A stretch of DNA of 64,000 nucleotides from Theobroma cacao (GCF_000208745.1 NC_030854.1:29715606-29779605), one strand, 5' to 3'. Positions 20,985 through 32,660 are shown, counted from the first letter of the stretch. Made by a program: numbers and translations. The notes: generated by a model from the sequence alone, not told the origin.

Positions 20985-22026
20985 ACGTCAAGATTGTTAT
21001 TGAAGGCTTTTTCTCTAGCATAAGAGCTTTAAGTGGAAATCCAAGAGGCAAGTGTAGTTTAGATGTTGATGAAGATCCTTGGTTGTTGCTATATAAGAAA
21101 TTAAGATGATTCCTCCAACTAGGATTATAAGTGTCGGAATAGGGATTATTGTTTTGCTGCCTATTTCCAACAAGTTGACAAGATTCAGAATAGATGGGGA
21201 AATTGTCATTACAATGTCCTTCTCCACAAAGTTTACAAGTCACAAAGGGGCTCTTAATAGCATTAACACTTAATTTATCAGTTTTCTTTGTGAAAGAAGC
21301 CAATTGTGTAGACAATGCATTAATTGTATCTAATTTATGAATTTCAGCAACTTTTCTTGCACCTAATTTTTTAGATGGCCATTGGTGTTGGAAGCCATCT
21401 CTTCAAGCAAATCATAAGCCTCATCAATGGATTTATTCATAAGTACATCTCCAACTGTGGCATCAATGGTGGTTATAATAAGTCATAGCAAACCACTATA
21501 AAAAGTCTGAATTTGTAGCCACTTATGTAACCCATGGTGAGGACACCTTCTTAACAAATCCTTGTACCTCTTCTAAGCCTCATATATTGATTTAAAATCC
21601 AATTGCATAAAAGAGGTGATGTCATTACGCATCTTTACAGTTTTAGCAAGTGAAAAGAATTTTGATAAGAATTTCTGAGCCAAATCATCCCAAGTACTAA
21701 TGGAATCCACAAAAAGTGAATTTAACTAGCTCTTTGTTGTATCTCTCAATGAGAAAGGGAAAGGCTCAATCTTATGGCATTATCAGTAACACCATTGGCC
21801 TTGAATGTGTCGTGAATTTTTAGGAAATTCACGATATGAGCATTAGGATTATATTAGGTAAACCCCTAAATCGAACAAAACTCTTGATCATCTGATTGAT
21901 TGCTAACTTAATTTCAAACTTGTCAGCTTGAATGGTAGGTATTTGGATAGTAGAGTGGAGATCTTGTGCCAATGGGACAACATACTCCCTTAAAGATTTG
22001 GTCTCTTCCCCCTGTTGATTAGCCAT
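20985..22026 (-). pseudogene. Degraded Ty3/gypsy gag (Athila/Tat-like)
   Basis: The minus strand from the ATG at 22026 reads 'MANQQGEETKSLREYVVP' and, further on, 'ADKFEIKLAINQMI' and 'FRGLPN', as in the N-terminal gag of plant Athila-type elements. Near 21240-21180 it reads 'CKLCGEGHCNDNFPIYSE', followed by 'NPYSDTYNPSWRNH'. This zinc-knuckle-like block and its NPYS.TYNP.WRNHPN tail are characteristic of that group. Stops and frameshifts lie between. Similarity ends at about 20985 and no pol follows, so only the 5' part of the element remains. Confidence 0.8.
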
Positions 22027-22235
22027 TACTCTATTTCGAGCAAAAACTTGTTGATTTTTCCCTTGTAGTCTTTGAAAAGTCTTCTCAATTTCTAGATCAC
22101 AAGGAACAATTTTAAAATTTTAGACTCTTTGCATACAACTACCAAAAGTATCTAAAAATTAAAGAAAAGAAAAATCTGAATTAAGACTTAGAATGCTTGA
22201 TATTAATATTAACAAGAAAAAATTAATATTCAAAT

Positions 22236-22252
22236 CCTTGACAACGGCGCCA
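22236..22252 (-). promoter_or_regulatory. Gypsy primer-binding site (TGGCGCCGTTGTC)
   Basis: On the minus strand 'TGGCGCCGTTGTCAAGGA' lies just upstream of the gag start. TGGCGCCGTTGCC is the tRNA-Asp-type primer site used by Athila-like elements, and one base differs here. It fixes the LTR boundary just to its right. Confidence 0.75.
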
Positions 22253-22255
22253 AAA

Positions 22256-23818
22256 ACTTATTATTGGTTTCCCAAGCAAGTGCACGTATTGTAAACAAGT
22301 AATATAGTGATGAAGTAGAGTATTGTTCCCATAGAAAATTGTTTTAATTGTTATTGCTAAGTAATAAAATTAACACACCTTAATTTTATCCGAACAATCA
22401 AATTTAAATTATTAAAAAGCAAAACTTCAATCTATCAAACTAAAACTAAAACTAATATAAATTTAATCAGTAAAGTTGTTTTAAAAATTCAATTAACTAC
22501 CAGACCTAATATTAGAATATCCTTCAATACTCCATCTGAATATTATCTCTCTTTCTCTCTCAACTTAGTTTAATGGATTAAGTTGCTACTTAGAGTTTTA
22601 ATTTATTTACAAGTCTCTATCGAGTTTCTTATAAAAATATCTCTCCTAATTAACTTACTATATATTTATGCAAATTAAATTGAAAAAAGATTCATTAAGT
22701 TCAGGCTCTAATCTTGGATATCTATGGCTTATAGGTGTATATCTACCCTATATGCAAATCAAACCACTTAATTAACTAAGTGCATTCGATCATACACTAT
22801 TCTATTCAAGGTTTGCCTAATTCTCTTTCGTCAAGGTTTAACTTAGATTTCCAATTCGATCTAATTGGTGATCAAGAAATTAGAAGCATTAAAAATAGAA
22901 TAGAATAGCAACTTAATACCATCACACATAAGCAAAAAATAGATAAATAATTCAGACTACGTATTCACACATCATCATCAAGTAAAGTCTAAACATTGAA
23001 ACTAAACCAAAAAAATAAAAGATTACAAAAAGATAAAAGAAACTTCAAGAGTTGAAATCTTGATCTCCTAATCTTCTTGAATCCTCAAATTCTTCTTAGC
23101 TCCAATGAGACTTTTCTTTAATGATTCCATGGTTAAATCTCATCTCTAAATCTTATGTTTCATTACTTCAAAAGTCTTCCAAAAGATTGCACAAATAGGG
23201 TGCGAGTTCATGTAAAAAAAAAGAGTCCGATCTAACAAGGATTTCTTCCCTAGACTAGGTAAGCCGTGGCCTAGCTTCACCAAGGCAGCAACCTCAACCA
23301 TATAAGTGGCAAAATGTGTGATTTTTAATTCAGGGTGCCACAACCTACCTCCTCCAAGGCCGCGGCCTCTCTTGGACTGCTACAATGCTTCAAATTCAAT
23401 AAGGTTTTTGACCACTTTCCAGGCTGAACTGGGAGAAGTGGTAAACATGAAAGTTGTATATGTTTCTCTTAGCTTTTCAATGGTTTAAGAATCACTTTAT
23501 TTTGAGTTCCGTAGAGAGAGTGACGATTCAAATACCAAGACATATGCAGTGAAGGTCTACATCTCATGAGCACTTAACTTGACAACTTTTCAGCTTTTTA
23601 ATTGCACACCTACAAAATCTACAAACTAATCAATAATAACATATCTTAGGCACATTAAGACCAATTTAAGCACAAATTTAACTAAGATTAGATTGACTCA
23701 CCTAATTAATTAACTTAAAATAATTAAAGAAAACTTACTAATTCTTAAGCATTACTACAAGAACTTAGTCAAATTATTATAAAAATTAAGTCTAAATAAC
23801 TCTATATAATAAAGTCAT
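22256..23818 (-). mobile_element. Probable LTR of the Athila-like gypsy element
   Basis: By position it lies directly upstream (minus strand) of the primer-binding site and gag. Its right-hand part contains the LTR-shared motif at 23409-23520 ('gaactgggagaagtggt', 'atgaaagttgtat', 'gagttccgtagagagagtg'). The outer boundary is not proven by a TG..CA end or a target-site duplication. It stops where the dispersed repeat family begins (about 23820). No second LTR was found. Confidence 0.55.
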
Positions 23819-23820
23819 TA

Positions 23821-24300
23821 AGAAGCTAGTTGATATTTCCCAATACTTATTTACTTTTGCTTTCGTTGTACGCTATGTGTGTGTGTGTGTGTGTGTTTGG
23901 GAATGTGTAACGCTATTCTCGGTTTCCTAAGATCATTGTCGTGTTAATAGAGCAATTTTTTTTCTTTTTTCTTAGAGTTTTTATTTTCCAAAGGACAGAA
24001 TAATTTCCGTTCTTATCAGAAAGTGGATTCTTCCACTCGCGAGAAAGGGAACCCCATGTTTCCAATATTTTCAAAAATGTTCGTTAGAGCAGTCAAAAGA
24101 GCCTTGGTGCCCCAAGCTTCACATTCTTTCACCATCCATGATACGGAAGAATCCTGATCATTGAATTTCTATCACAAATCAATTTTACGTACTCAATTTA
24201 GATCTTAGTTATTGTCAATTTGAAAGAAATTAAAGAAAAATAATTATCATTAGCTTCAAACCCTCAGATAGAATTTACAATATAATCATTAAAAAATAAT
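23821..24300 (+). repeat. Unclassified dispersed repeat, copy A
   Basis: The order is 'agaagctagtt.atat', a GT microsatellite (23875-23896), 'ttgtcgtgttaatagagcaa', and a conserved ~110-bp block ('tttccaatattttcaaaaat' to 'accatccatgatacggaaga'). It ends with 'attatcattagcttcaaacc'. Copy B (25101) and copy C (33115) follow the same order. The conserved block is open in one frame but has no known domain. No terminal repeats were recognised. Confidence 0.75.
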
Positions 24301-25100
24301 TTTCTTTTTTTTTTCTTAGTGGAGTCAATTCGTGAGGTTTTTAAAAACCATCGAAATCCCTTTTTACGAAAATTCAAAAAATTTCTTTGTACAACAAATA
24401 AATTTGGAGCAATTTGAATTGGTTCAACTCAGAAATGAGAGAGTTTCATTTTTAATATCTTAATATTTTGATATGATGATTTTGTCTACTGAATTCTAAG
24501 TGCCTTTTTTCTTTTATCTCTTAGAAAAGAATAAAGATAAGATACAAAAGTTTTCTTTTATGGATATCTTTTTTTTTTTTCATTTCGAGGGCAGGAATTC
24601 TAACCAAGGAGCATGCAGATCCCAAAAATATATAATTGATTTCCCCTCCAAAAATAACTTCTCTTGTCGAGAAACGCATTAGATATTTACCTAACCCACT
24701 ACACCCTGGAGTAGATCCCAATTAGCCCCAAAAGGCTGATCTCTAACTAGAAAAGAAAATCTTGAGCTTGATAAGTTTCTAGTCCAGTGGGCTATAAAAC
24801 TCACTAGGATAAACGAGATTGTTGAACCAGACAAAGCAACAAGCAATGAAATCAAAAACAGATAAAGCACCTAAACTATAAGACAAGTAAGGCTCTCCTG
24901 ATTATACAACTGCACGACAAACCCATGCAAAATGTTAAGTTAAGATATGCCTATGATTTTTCTTTCTAACTCTTTTTACTGCTCATGTCATTTCAATGGG
25001 CAATATATTAGGTAAGACATATAAAAGGTGTCGGTGATGGTGGAAAGTTTCATTTTTGATAAAACATCAAATATTTGCTATCAAATTTTTTCTATCAGCA
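24301..25100. other. Spacer between repeat copies A and B
   Basis: The start (24310-24480) resembles sequence following copy C ('ttcttagtggagtc'), so the repeat probably extends into it. The rest shows no gene; two short overlapping frames at 24500-24720 have no recognisable motif. Confidence 0.4.
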
Positions 25101-25814
25101 AGAAGCTAGTTAATATTTTTTAATATTTATTTATTTCTGCCTCTATTGTACTATATATATATATATGTCTGTGTGTGGGGGGGAGGGGTAATGTTTAACA
25201 CTATTCTCGGTTTCTTGAGATCCTTGTCGTGTTAATAGAGCAATTTCCTTTTTTTTTCTTTTTATATTTAGCATTTGTATTTTTCAAAAAACAGAATAAT
25301 TTCCACTCTTCTCAAAAAATGGATTCCTGCCCTCACAAGAAAAGGAACCCCACGTTTCCAATATTTTCAAAAATATTCGTTAGGGCTGTCAAAAGAGACT
25401 TGGTTCCCCAAGCATCACATTCTTTCACCATCCATGATACGGAAGAATCTTGATTATTTAATTTCTATCACAAATCAATTTTACTTACACAATTTAGACC
25501 TTAATTATACTTAATTTGAAATAAATTAAAGAAAAATAATTATCATTAGCTTCAAACCCTCAGATAAAATTGATAATATTGTTTGAAAACGAAGAGGAAA
25601 TGCATATCTAGCTAATCATCAAAAGAAAAATTCCACGGAATATCAGTTTCCTTTTTCGCGGAATAAGTCCATCACAACATTATCATTAGAGAATAACCTG
25701 GGATACTATTAGGATTAAAATTAAATAAATGTATACAATAATATTAATTACTTATATAGAAATGTGTATAAGTTATATATAAATTTACATAATACATCAA
25801 AATGTATACAAACT
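25101..25814 (+). repeat. Unclassified dispersed repeat, copy B
   Basis: It has the same order as copy A, with the conserved block at 25345-25450, and continues further: 'gcttcaaaccctcagataaa', then 'cggaatatcagtttcctttt'. The part from 25515 is duplicated exactly after the N at 14500. Near its end it runs into a TA microsatellite with an N. Confidence 0.75.
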
Positions 25815-25815
25815 G

Positions 25816-25865
<50 letters not shown>

Positions 25866-25877
25866 TTNGTATACAAA

Positions 25878-25931
<54 letters not shown>
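25815..25931 (+). repeat. TA microsatellite containing an N, flank repeated on both sides
   Basis: Long TA runs lie on both sides of the N at 25868. The word 'gtatacaaactgtatata' occurs at 25804 and again right after the N at 25869. This looks like two overlapping contig ends left unmerged. Confidence 0.85.
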
Positions 25932-25934
<3 letters not shown>

Positions 25935-25974
25935 ATAATACCATTAATATAATCGGGTTTGAGCTTAGGATATC

Positions 25975-26664
25975 CTAAGGGTAATACTCAAAACCTACTC
26001 GAACTCGAGTTGCAACCTCAATCCCTAAGAAATATTTAAGTTGCCCCAAATCCTTCATTTCAAATTGAGCAGCCAAATATTCCCGTAAGGCTTTCATTTC
26101 ACAAAAATCATCCCTCATTAAGACCATATCATCGACATACACGATTAATGCTGTTACCTTCACCTCTTTGTGTTTTATAAACAATGTATGGTCTGAGTTA
26201 CTTTGCTTATAATCAAATGCTTTCATTATACAAGAAACCTCCCAAACCAAGCTCTAGGTGACTTTTTCAGCCCATATAATGACTTCTTTAGTTTATAAAC
26301 TTTCCTTTTACACAAAGAATTGTGTATAATTCCTGGTGGTAACTCCATGTAGACCTTTTCCTCTAAGTCTCTATTGAGGAAAGCATTATTAACATCAAAT
26401 TGTTGTAAAGGCCAATCCCAATTTGCTACCATAGATATGAGAATGCGAATTGTATTGATCTTGGCTATTGGCGTAAAAGTCTCTTGATAATCCACCCCAT
26501 ACCTCTACGTATACCCTTCTGTCAATGCTGCCATCTTCTTTGAGTTTCACCGTTTTCTTTCCTTTGGGTAAAGGAACCAGTTCCGAAGTAACATTTTTTT
26601 GCAAAGCCTCCATTTCTTCATTCATTGCCTTGATCCATTTTGGATCATTTAATGCATCCTGCAA
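25975..26664 (-). pseudogene. Degraded Ty1/copia reverse transcriptase
   Basis: Three overlapping minus-strand frames give 'DPKWIKAMNEEMEALQKN', 'NNAFLNRDLEEKVYMELPPG' and 'SLYGLKKSPRAWFGRF', then 'LIVYVDDMVLM' and 'MKDLGQLKYFLGIEV'. The catalytic YVDD is intact, but frameshifts occur near 26240 and 26450. Downstream of 'FLGIEVA' the element stops at the TA microsatellite, so the rest of RT, RNase H and the 3' LTR are missing. Confidence 0.85.
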
Positions 26665-26858
26665 ACTACTAAGAATAGATATAATGGATAATTGATAATA
26701 GTGAGTGCATACAATTCAAACAATATATGGGAGGATACATAGTTGCTAATTGGGTATTTGACCTTAGCTGTAAAATCATGTTCACACTCAGTACCATTGC
26801 TCATTTGTAAAGCACGAATTTACTTTTGGTACCAAGTGCCCACCATAGTATAAAACTT

Positions 26859-27250
26859 CTAAAATGCTGTGCATACATCACTTTGTTTTTGAAGCAGAGA
26901 TACCCAAGTCATTCTAGTGCATTCATCAATAAAAGTAACAAAGTAACAAGCTTTATAAATAGAAGGAATTTTTGTAGATACCCAAACATCAGACTGAATA
27001 ACCACAAAAGGTTCTAAACTTTTGTTCAAACTTGGTGGATAAGAAATACAATGGCTCTTAACTAATTCGCAAATATCACAATGAAAATCCATATCATTCA
27101 AACCTGAAAATAGATGTGGTTGTAAAATAACCGAAAAAAAAATGTCCCAGCCTTTGGCACCATAATCATTTAGTCGTTCGAGCCTTGTCTTACTATTATT
27201 TAGATTCGCCTTACTAAATTTTGGTCTCCCACTTTCTGTTAACTCCAAAT
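26859..27250 (-). pseudogene. Degraded copia GAG-pre-integrase and integrase N-part
   Basis: The frame contains 'DFHCDICELVKSHCISYP' (the HHCC-type pre-integrase tail) and 'VIQSDVWVSTKIPS', then 'YFVTFIDECTRMTW'. SDVW and FIDECTR carry the first integrase aspartates. Only about 200 bp separate this from the RT remnant, so most of the integrase core and its C-terminal region have been deleted. Confidence 0.8.
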
Positions 27251-27524
27251 AGTAGAGTTTGCCCTACCTAACACCATAACCAAGAATCTTCTGAATCAGA
27301 ATATCTTAAAAAATGCAAAATGAGGGCCAAAAAGTTATAGTGAAATCAAGTGTAAAGGTAGTTTGGCTAACAGATAAAAGATTACATTCAAGAAATGGAA
27401 CAACAAGAACTGTATTCAATGTAAGAGTATTGGAAAATATGACAAATCCCTTTCCAATAATAAGACATGTACTACCATTAGTTGTCGAGATAACAAATTG
27501 AGAAGAAATGATGATTGATTGTAA

Positions 27525-27830
27525 CTAACTAAAGTCTTTAGTCATATGGTCGGACGTACCTGTATCAATAATCCAAGTATTATTCTTAGAAGTTGTAGAG
27601 AATATTGATGCTTTACCACCCATACCTGAGTGGGCAATGTTTGCCGTAGGTTGCAATTTGTTTGTAATGTTTGTCGTAGGCTTCAATTGGTTTTCTTCCG
27701 TGGATGTCATCATGGCTTTCCTTGCAATCTTCTTTCTAGGTTTCTTCGTGAAGTCCCACCACTCAAGATAGTTAATAATTTCATAACATCGTTATTTCGA
27801 ATGACCTATTTCTTTGTGTAAAAAACCTTT
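27525..27830 (-). pseudogene. Degraded copia protease and gag zinc-knuckle end
   Basis: Minus-strand frames give 'TWIIDTGTSDHMT' (protease, with the D-T/S-G triad kept) and, before it, a 'HKEIGHSK' knuckle remnant followed by 'CYEIINYLEWWDFTKK'. The gag N-terminus is missing: similarity ends near 27830, exactly where the inverted DUF247 fragment starts. Confidence 0.75.
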
Positions 27831-28509
27831 AATCGGTAACATTTTCCTATCTAATATACCTCCATTAGATGCAGAACTTTTAGATAGTGAAGATATCAAG
27901 CACATTCTTGATCTGTTAAGGTTATTTGTAGTTCTTCCATTTGAACCATCACGAAGGTCCATACAACAAAATTTGCAATGGCAACCTATTCCTTCTGCCT
28001 TTAAACTTAGTGAAGTTGGGGTAAAGTTCATTAAAGGTGCATCATATAGCATACTGGATGTAAGATTTAGACATGGTGTTCTTGAAATGCCGACATTGCT
28101 AGTTCAAGAAACGACAGAAACTTTCTTTTGGAACCTCATCAACTATGAGCAATGTTTACCAAATCATCGCCCTGTAATTACTTCGTATGCAAAGCTACTG
28201 GATAACCTAATTGACACAACTGATGACATTGAATTAGCAGGCAAGAAAGAAGTTGTTGATAATTGGTTGAGCCCCGAGGATGCCACTCAATTCTTCAACG
28301 GGCTGCACGATGACGTTTTTGTCAAGGAATTCTTTTATTATAGGCTTTGCCAAAAACTGAACAATCATTGCCAACGATGGTGGCCTAAATAGCGGGCCGT
28401 GTGCGTGGAAAGCTATTTCACTAAGCCATGGGCTATGGTTGCTCAAATTTTTACACTTGTCATGTTTGTGCTTACCTTCTTACAGACCTTTTTTACAATA
28501 AAAATATAG
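27831..28509 (+). pseudogene. Inverted 3'-partial copy of the DUF247 gene
   Basis: Its translation follows the C-terminal half of the DUF247 gene at 18509-19190 with roughly 80% identity ('SEDIKHILDLLRL', 'SILDVRFRHG', 'NYEQCLPN', 'DLIDTTDDIEL'-type, 'NHCQRWWPK'). A TAG at 28390-28392 replaces the Trp codon after WWPK; beyond it the frame continues 'SYFTKPWAMVAQIF' to a final TAG at 28507-28509. Similarity goes on into the 3' flank ('ttaatgcctcatgatta', 'ctttcgttatgta'), so this was a DNA-level duplication, not a processed copy. The N-terminal half is absent: a dead copia element on the opposite strand is joined at about 27830. Confidence 0.88.
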
Positions 28510-28985
28510 ACGAAAAAAAATTAATGCCTCATGATTAGGTCTTTCGTTATGTACCCAAGCAAGAAAATTACTACATAATGTTTGTTTTTTAGCCAAAACG
28601 CTTAAGAGAATTATTAGCATCTTTATAGAGTTTTGGAGCCTTTTTGATACAAGGACATGCACTTTTGGATCCTTGCCTCGATTTTTTCAATACCATCTTT
28701 ACTACTATAATGTTTTTTTTTCTTTACTTTTCTTCAATTATATATATATAATCAGGGATGGAGTTAAGATTTTAAAATTTTAAGAGATAAAAATAAAAAA
28801 TTTAATATTTCAGAAAATAAAATTATAAAATTTTTAAAAAATCAAAAATAAAATTACAAATATGCAAAACAAAACAAAGAAAAATTTATAAATTTTTAAA
28901 ACTTCGACAAGGCTAGCCACCTCTATATATAATGAATTTTCACCCTTTACTTGTTATATGCAATAAAATTATTATTTTAATATTT
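28510..28985. other. 3' flank of the duplicated DUF247 fragment, then AT-rich DNA
   Basis: 28515-28560 is similar, in inverted orientation, to 18335-18405 downstream of the full DUF247 gene. After that only AT-rich DNA is visible up to the pararetrovirus remnant. Confidence 0.55.
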
Positions 28986-28999
28986 GCAACATGAGTTTT

Positions 29000-30900
29000 A
29001 ATAACTGCTACCCATTATATACTTTAAAGTTCTTCCAAATAACATTACTCATAGTAAAACCTATTTTAAGTAACAATTCCTTTTTGTTTTTTATATATAA
29101 TAAATTTTGCTTTAATACTAGTTACCCCGAGGATCACCAGTTACAGTTAGAAAATGTTGTATATTTTGAGAAGTTTTGAAAGAAAATTTGAGACAAAATT
29201 TGTGAAGAAATTTTTTGGAAATTTTATAGAGGATTTACAAAAGAAAATTTTACAGATTGAAAACCTACCTTCTCCTATCCCTTGGAAGCCTTTTTATAAT
29301 GGTTTCTTGGAGATTTACATTATTGAGTCTTCCATCATTTTGAAAGATTGGATTGTCTTTTTTCCCTTTTCCTTTTGCTTTTGCTGGCTTGTCTTATTTT
29401 TCTTTTGAAAGACTGGCTTGTCTTCTTTTTCTCCATTATTTAAAAAAACTGGCCTATCCATCATTTTGAAAGGCTGGATTGTCTTTTTTTCCTTTTGCTT
29501 TTGCTGGTTTGTCTTCTTTTTTTAAAAAAGACTAGCTTGTTTTCTTTTACGTTTGCTTTTGTATTATTGAGTCTTTCTTTTTTTTTCATCTTTTTCTTCT
29601 TGGAGGAATGTAATCCTCATCTTGAGTCAGGTGAGTTGTTTCTCTTGATGATGCGGAATCTTCTTGTTCTTCTTCATAAAATCAAGAGAGCTGAGCATTT
29701 CTATGATAATTTTTTTATTTTCTGCCTTATTTTTTGCTTGAGCCAGTAATGCACTTGCATTTAATTTTGCTTGGAAAAATCTGACAGTTTCTTGAGGTAA
29801 TTGGCCTGTTTTGTAAAATTATAGATTTTTGTTGAACCAATTGTCAAGGAACTGATGGTCATACTTCTTGTCATCAAATTTGTCCCACCACTTGGTTTTG
29901 AAAGTGCGGATAACCATAGGTGCTCCATTTTGGGGATCAACATCATATGCATAGTCCCATGACGTAATCCAGGAGATAATTAATTTTGAAAAAAAATGAA
30001 TTGAAACATGTAATTTGTCTTGATCAGGTTTGGGCTGAAAATTCTAGGAAAATTTTTTATATAAATCATCAAATTTTTGAGGAAGTATTTCCCTTAGCGG
30101 GCTAAACTAATTCCACCAGTGTGTAAACCATAGTGAAAATTTATATTGATTCCCAAATTTGAAAAACACTAACCAAGAATGTCTAGTGTGTTTATTATTG
30201 AAAAGAAAGTATTGAACCAGGCTTGTTGATAATACCAATAATTAAAAACAAGACAATGGTTTATGGTTGTTGCAAATTTGGTTGGAAATTTTTGGAGTTG
30301 GTTTAGGTTTTCCCCCCAGTCATTGGGTCGAAGTATTTTAAGGATTTGGGCTGTAGAATAAGTAATAAGATTGGGATCATCTTTCTCTAGATAATGTTTG
30401 AAACAAATAGACCCCGTTTGGATCAGAATATTTTCATAATACTATTGAGGTTTTTGTAAGTCCCATGGTTTGTAATGTCATCCCTGAAAAGCTTTTTTGA
30501 TTGTAATATTTAGGTGTTTTTCATAAAATCCTTCTTCTACTAATAAAACATTTTGTATAGATTTTTTACGAAAGTATTCAGTTGATGACTTTTGGGAAGC
30601 AAAAACTGTATGGGATGCTAGAAAAGTGATTTGAAAAGGTTATGGTTTGTGTAAAACAACCTCTTTTCCTTTTGATGTCTCAAGTGTTAAGATTGCTATT
30701 TGCTTGAGAGGGCTTTCTTTTTCTATTTGAGAAGCTAATGTTATGGCCACTTCTGGAGATTGAGAAAGGGATTCTATCCATTTTTTTATCTGTGAATCCA
30801 ATTCATTTGGATCTTGAGCATCTTGATAGATATGCTATGATTTGGAGGAACTTTCTTCTTCTTCTTGGGTACAAATCTCGTACCACGATTTAATTATTTT
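29000..30900 (-). pseudogene. Endogenous caulimovirid, region downstream of RNase H (degraded ORF)
   Basis: Broken minus-strand frames over this stretch are collinear with the open frame that follows the polymerase in endogenous plant pararetroviruses. Recognisable parts are a 'TKWWDKF' block near 29890 and a lysine- and glutamine-rich tail at 29340-29620. The tail is built from repeated short K-rich units, seen on the plus strand as repeated 'ctggcttgtctt' words. Many stops and frameshifts are present and no intact protein can be made. The left boundary is uncertain. Confidence 0.6.
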
Positions 30901-31735
30901 TTAGGTGGTAGAATTTTGGGAGGAATTCTCTTTTTTTTCTTGTTTTTTTTTTCCTTTTCTTTTTCTGGTCTCTTAGTTTGGAGGCATGTTTTCCCTTGTA
31001 AAAATTCTCTAGCCAGAAAATCCGGTAAAGAGTTTGATTCTCCTTTGATATATTCTATATCAAAGTCGAATATGCTTAAAATGGCTTGCCATCTGGTAAA
31101 AATTTGTTTTGACGCTATATTTTGAACATCTTTTTGTAAAACTTCTTTAGCTGATTTGCAATCAATTCGTAAAAGAAATTTTTAATTGAGTAACTCACTT
31201 TGGAATTTTGAAATACACAAGACTATTGATAAAATTACTTTTTTGATAGTACTATAATTTTGTTGAGTATGAGTTCAATGTTTGGAAGTAAATTGGATTA
31301 TTTGTTCCTTTTGGTTTTTGAGCTGCTTGAGGATCCCACCAAATCCTATGTCAGAGGCATCTGTTTCTACTATTTTTAGAGTATTCAGACCTGCTAAATG
31401 TAAGCAAGGGAGTTCTTTAATATGTTTTTTAATTTGTTTGACTAAGTGAGTGTGAATGTGAGTCTAAGGTGCTGGATTCTTTTTAAGTCCTTCATGCAGG
31501 GGTTTGCATAATTTTCTAAGACTTGGACAAAAATCAATGACATAATTGAGGCTTTCTAGGAACCTTTGGAGTTAAGATTTCTCTAAGATTTTGTTAGGAA
31601 AATTTTTTACGAATTTTATGGATCTCTCTATTAGTGTTATAGTTCCTTGAGTCACACAGTGACCTAGGAATCTAATCTTGGTCTGGAACAAACTAATCTT
31701 GGATTTAGAGACTACTAATCCATTCTCTTTTTAGT
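30900..31735 (-). pseudogene. Endogenous caulimovirid RT C-terminal part and RNase H (degraded)
   Basis: Minus-strand frames carry the reverse transcriptase connection block ('IRFLGHCVT') and the start of the RNase H domain ('KIVETDAS'), followed by 'QNYSTIKK' and 'RWQAIL'. These are typical of the Caulimoviridae polyprotein and differ from the copia and gypsy elements nearby. In-frame stops and frameshifts occur and the RT core with its YxDD motif is absent. The coat-protein region is joined directly at about 31735, so protease and most of RT were deleted. It is an old, non-functional integration. Confidence 0.75.
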
Positions 31736-32660
31736 TCAGAGATTTCTTCCCTTATTTTTCTTACTTTCTATATGTAATTCTTCTTTTGTTATTTGTCTTG
31801 GTTCAGAAATTTCATATTTGTCAAAAATAATATTTTTGATATTGTACATGTTTTCTTGATTTGGTATTGTAGGTTTTTCAATTTTTTCTTTTATTGAAGT
31901 TTTTAATTTTTCAAGGTATTCCATTTTTAATGTTAAGTCTTGAATTTTATCAATAATCTCAATCATGAATTCTTGATCTTTGGTTAAGATATTAATTAAA
32001 GTTTCATCTTCTGTTGAGGATTAAGATGTAGTTTGTATTTCATCTATTTGTAATATTTTTGAAGATTCATCATTTATAGATGTTTCCTCATCAGATGTAG
32101 TGGATTCTATTAGTATTTCGTTGATTTTTTGTTCAATTTCTTGACCTAGTTGGAGTTGGTTAATTTTTTTTTTGATTTTACAATATTTTGAAATATGACC
32201 TGTTTTTCCACATCTAAAACATTTTATTGTTCTATTTATTTTTGTTGTTGGTTCTTTTTGTTTTGTTTTTCTATACTTTTTGTATTTTGGTCTATGATAA
32301 TATTCTGGCATATTTTTCTTATATTTTCTTGGTTTTGCAGGGTAGTAGAGTTTTGAAGAAGAGGGTTCATGGTTCACATCAAATTGTTGGCAAAAAGATC
32401 CTAATTCTTTGGAATAAAGATATCGTTCTTTTTTTAGTTGCTTTTGAAGTTTTAAATCTTGACATATATTTAAACCTTCTTTCTGGGTGAAACTTATGAG
32501 TTCACCATATGTAAGATTTTCATAAGAAATTATTCCTTTGTAAGTTTCTCTTATTTAATCTCTAACTTTTCCTTCTAATAATGTGGGAAGTCCTGCTAGA
32601 AACTTTACTTTCCAAAAAAGTTGTTGGTTATCATATTTGTGCATTACTCTTGTCATAAAT
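31736..32660 (-). pseudogene. Endogenous caulimovirid coat-protein region (degraded)
   Basis: Two minus-strand frames (32021-32377 and 31736-31966) and the sequence upstream to about 32660 carry a basic stretch rich in Lys, Arg and Tyr. A CCHC zinc finger ('CFRCGKTGHISKYC') follows, then an acidic Ser/Thr-rich tail. This is the arrangement of a plant pararetrovirus coat protein. A stop near 32018 and a stop in the upstream part break it. The movement-protein region expected further upstream is not seen. Such integrations are common in eudicot genomes; the genus is not resolved. Confidence 0.78.

Noticed and set aside
30865..31125. 86-codon plus-strand frame in the pararetrovirus region
   Set aside because: The minus strand carries the recognisable RNase H sequence; the plus-strand frame is its shadow.
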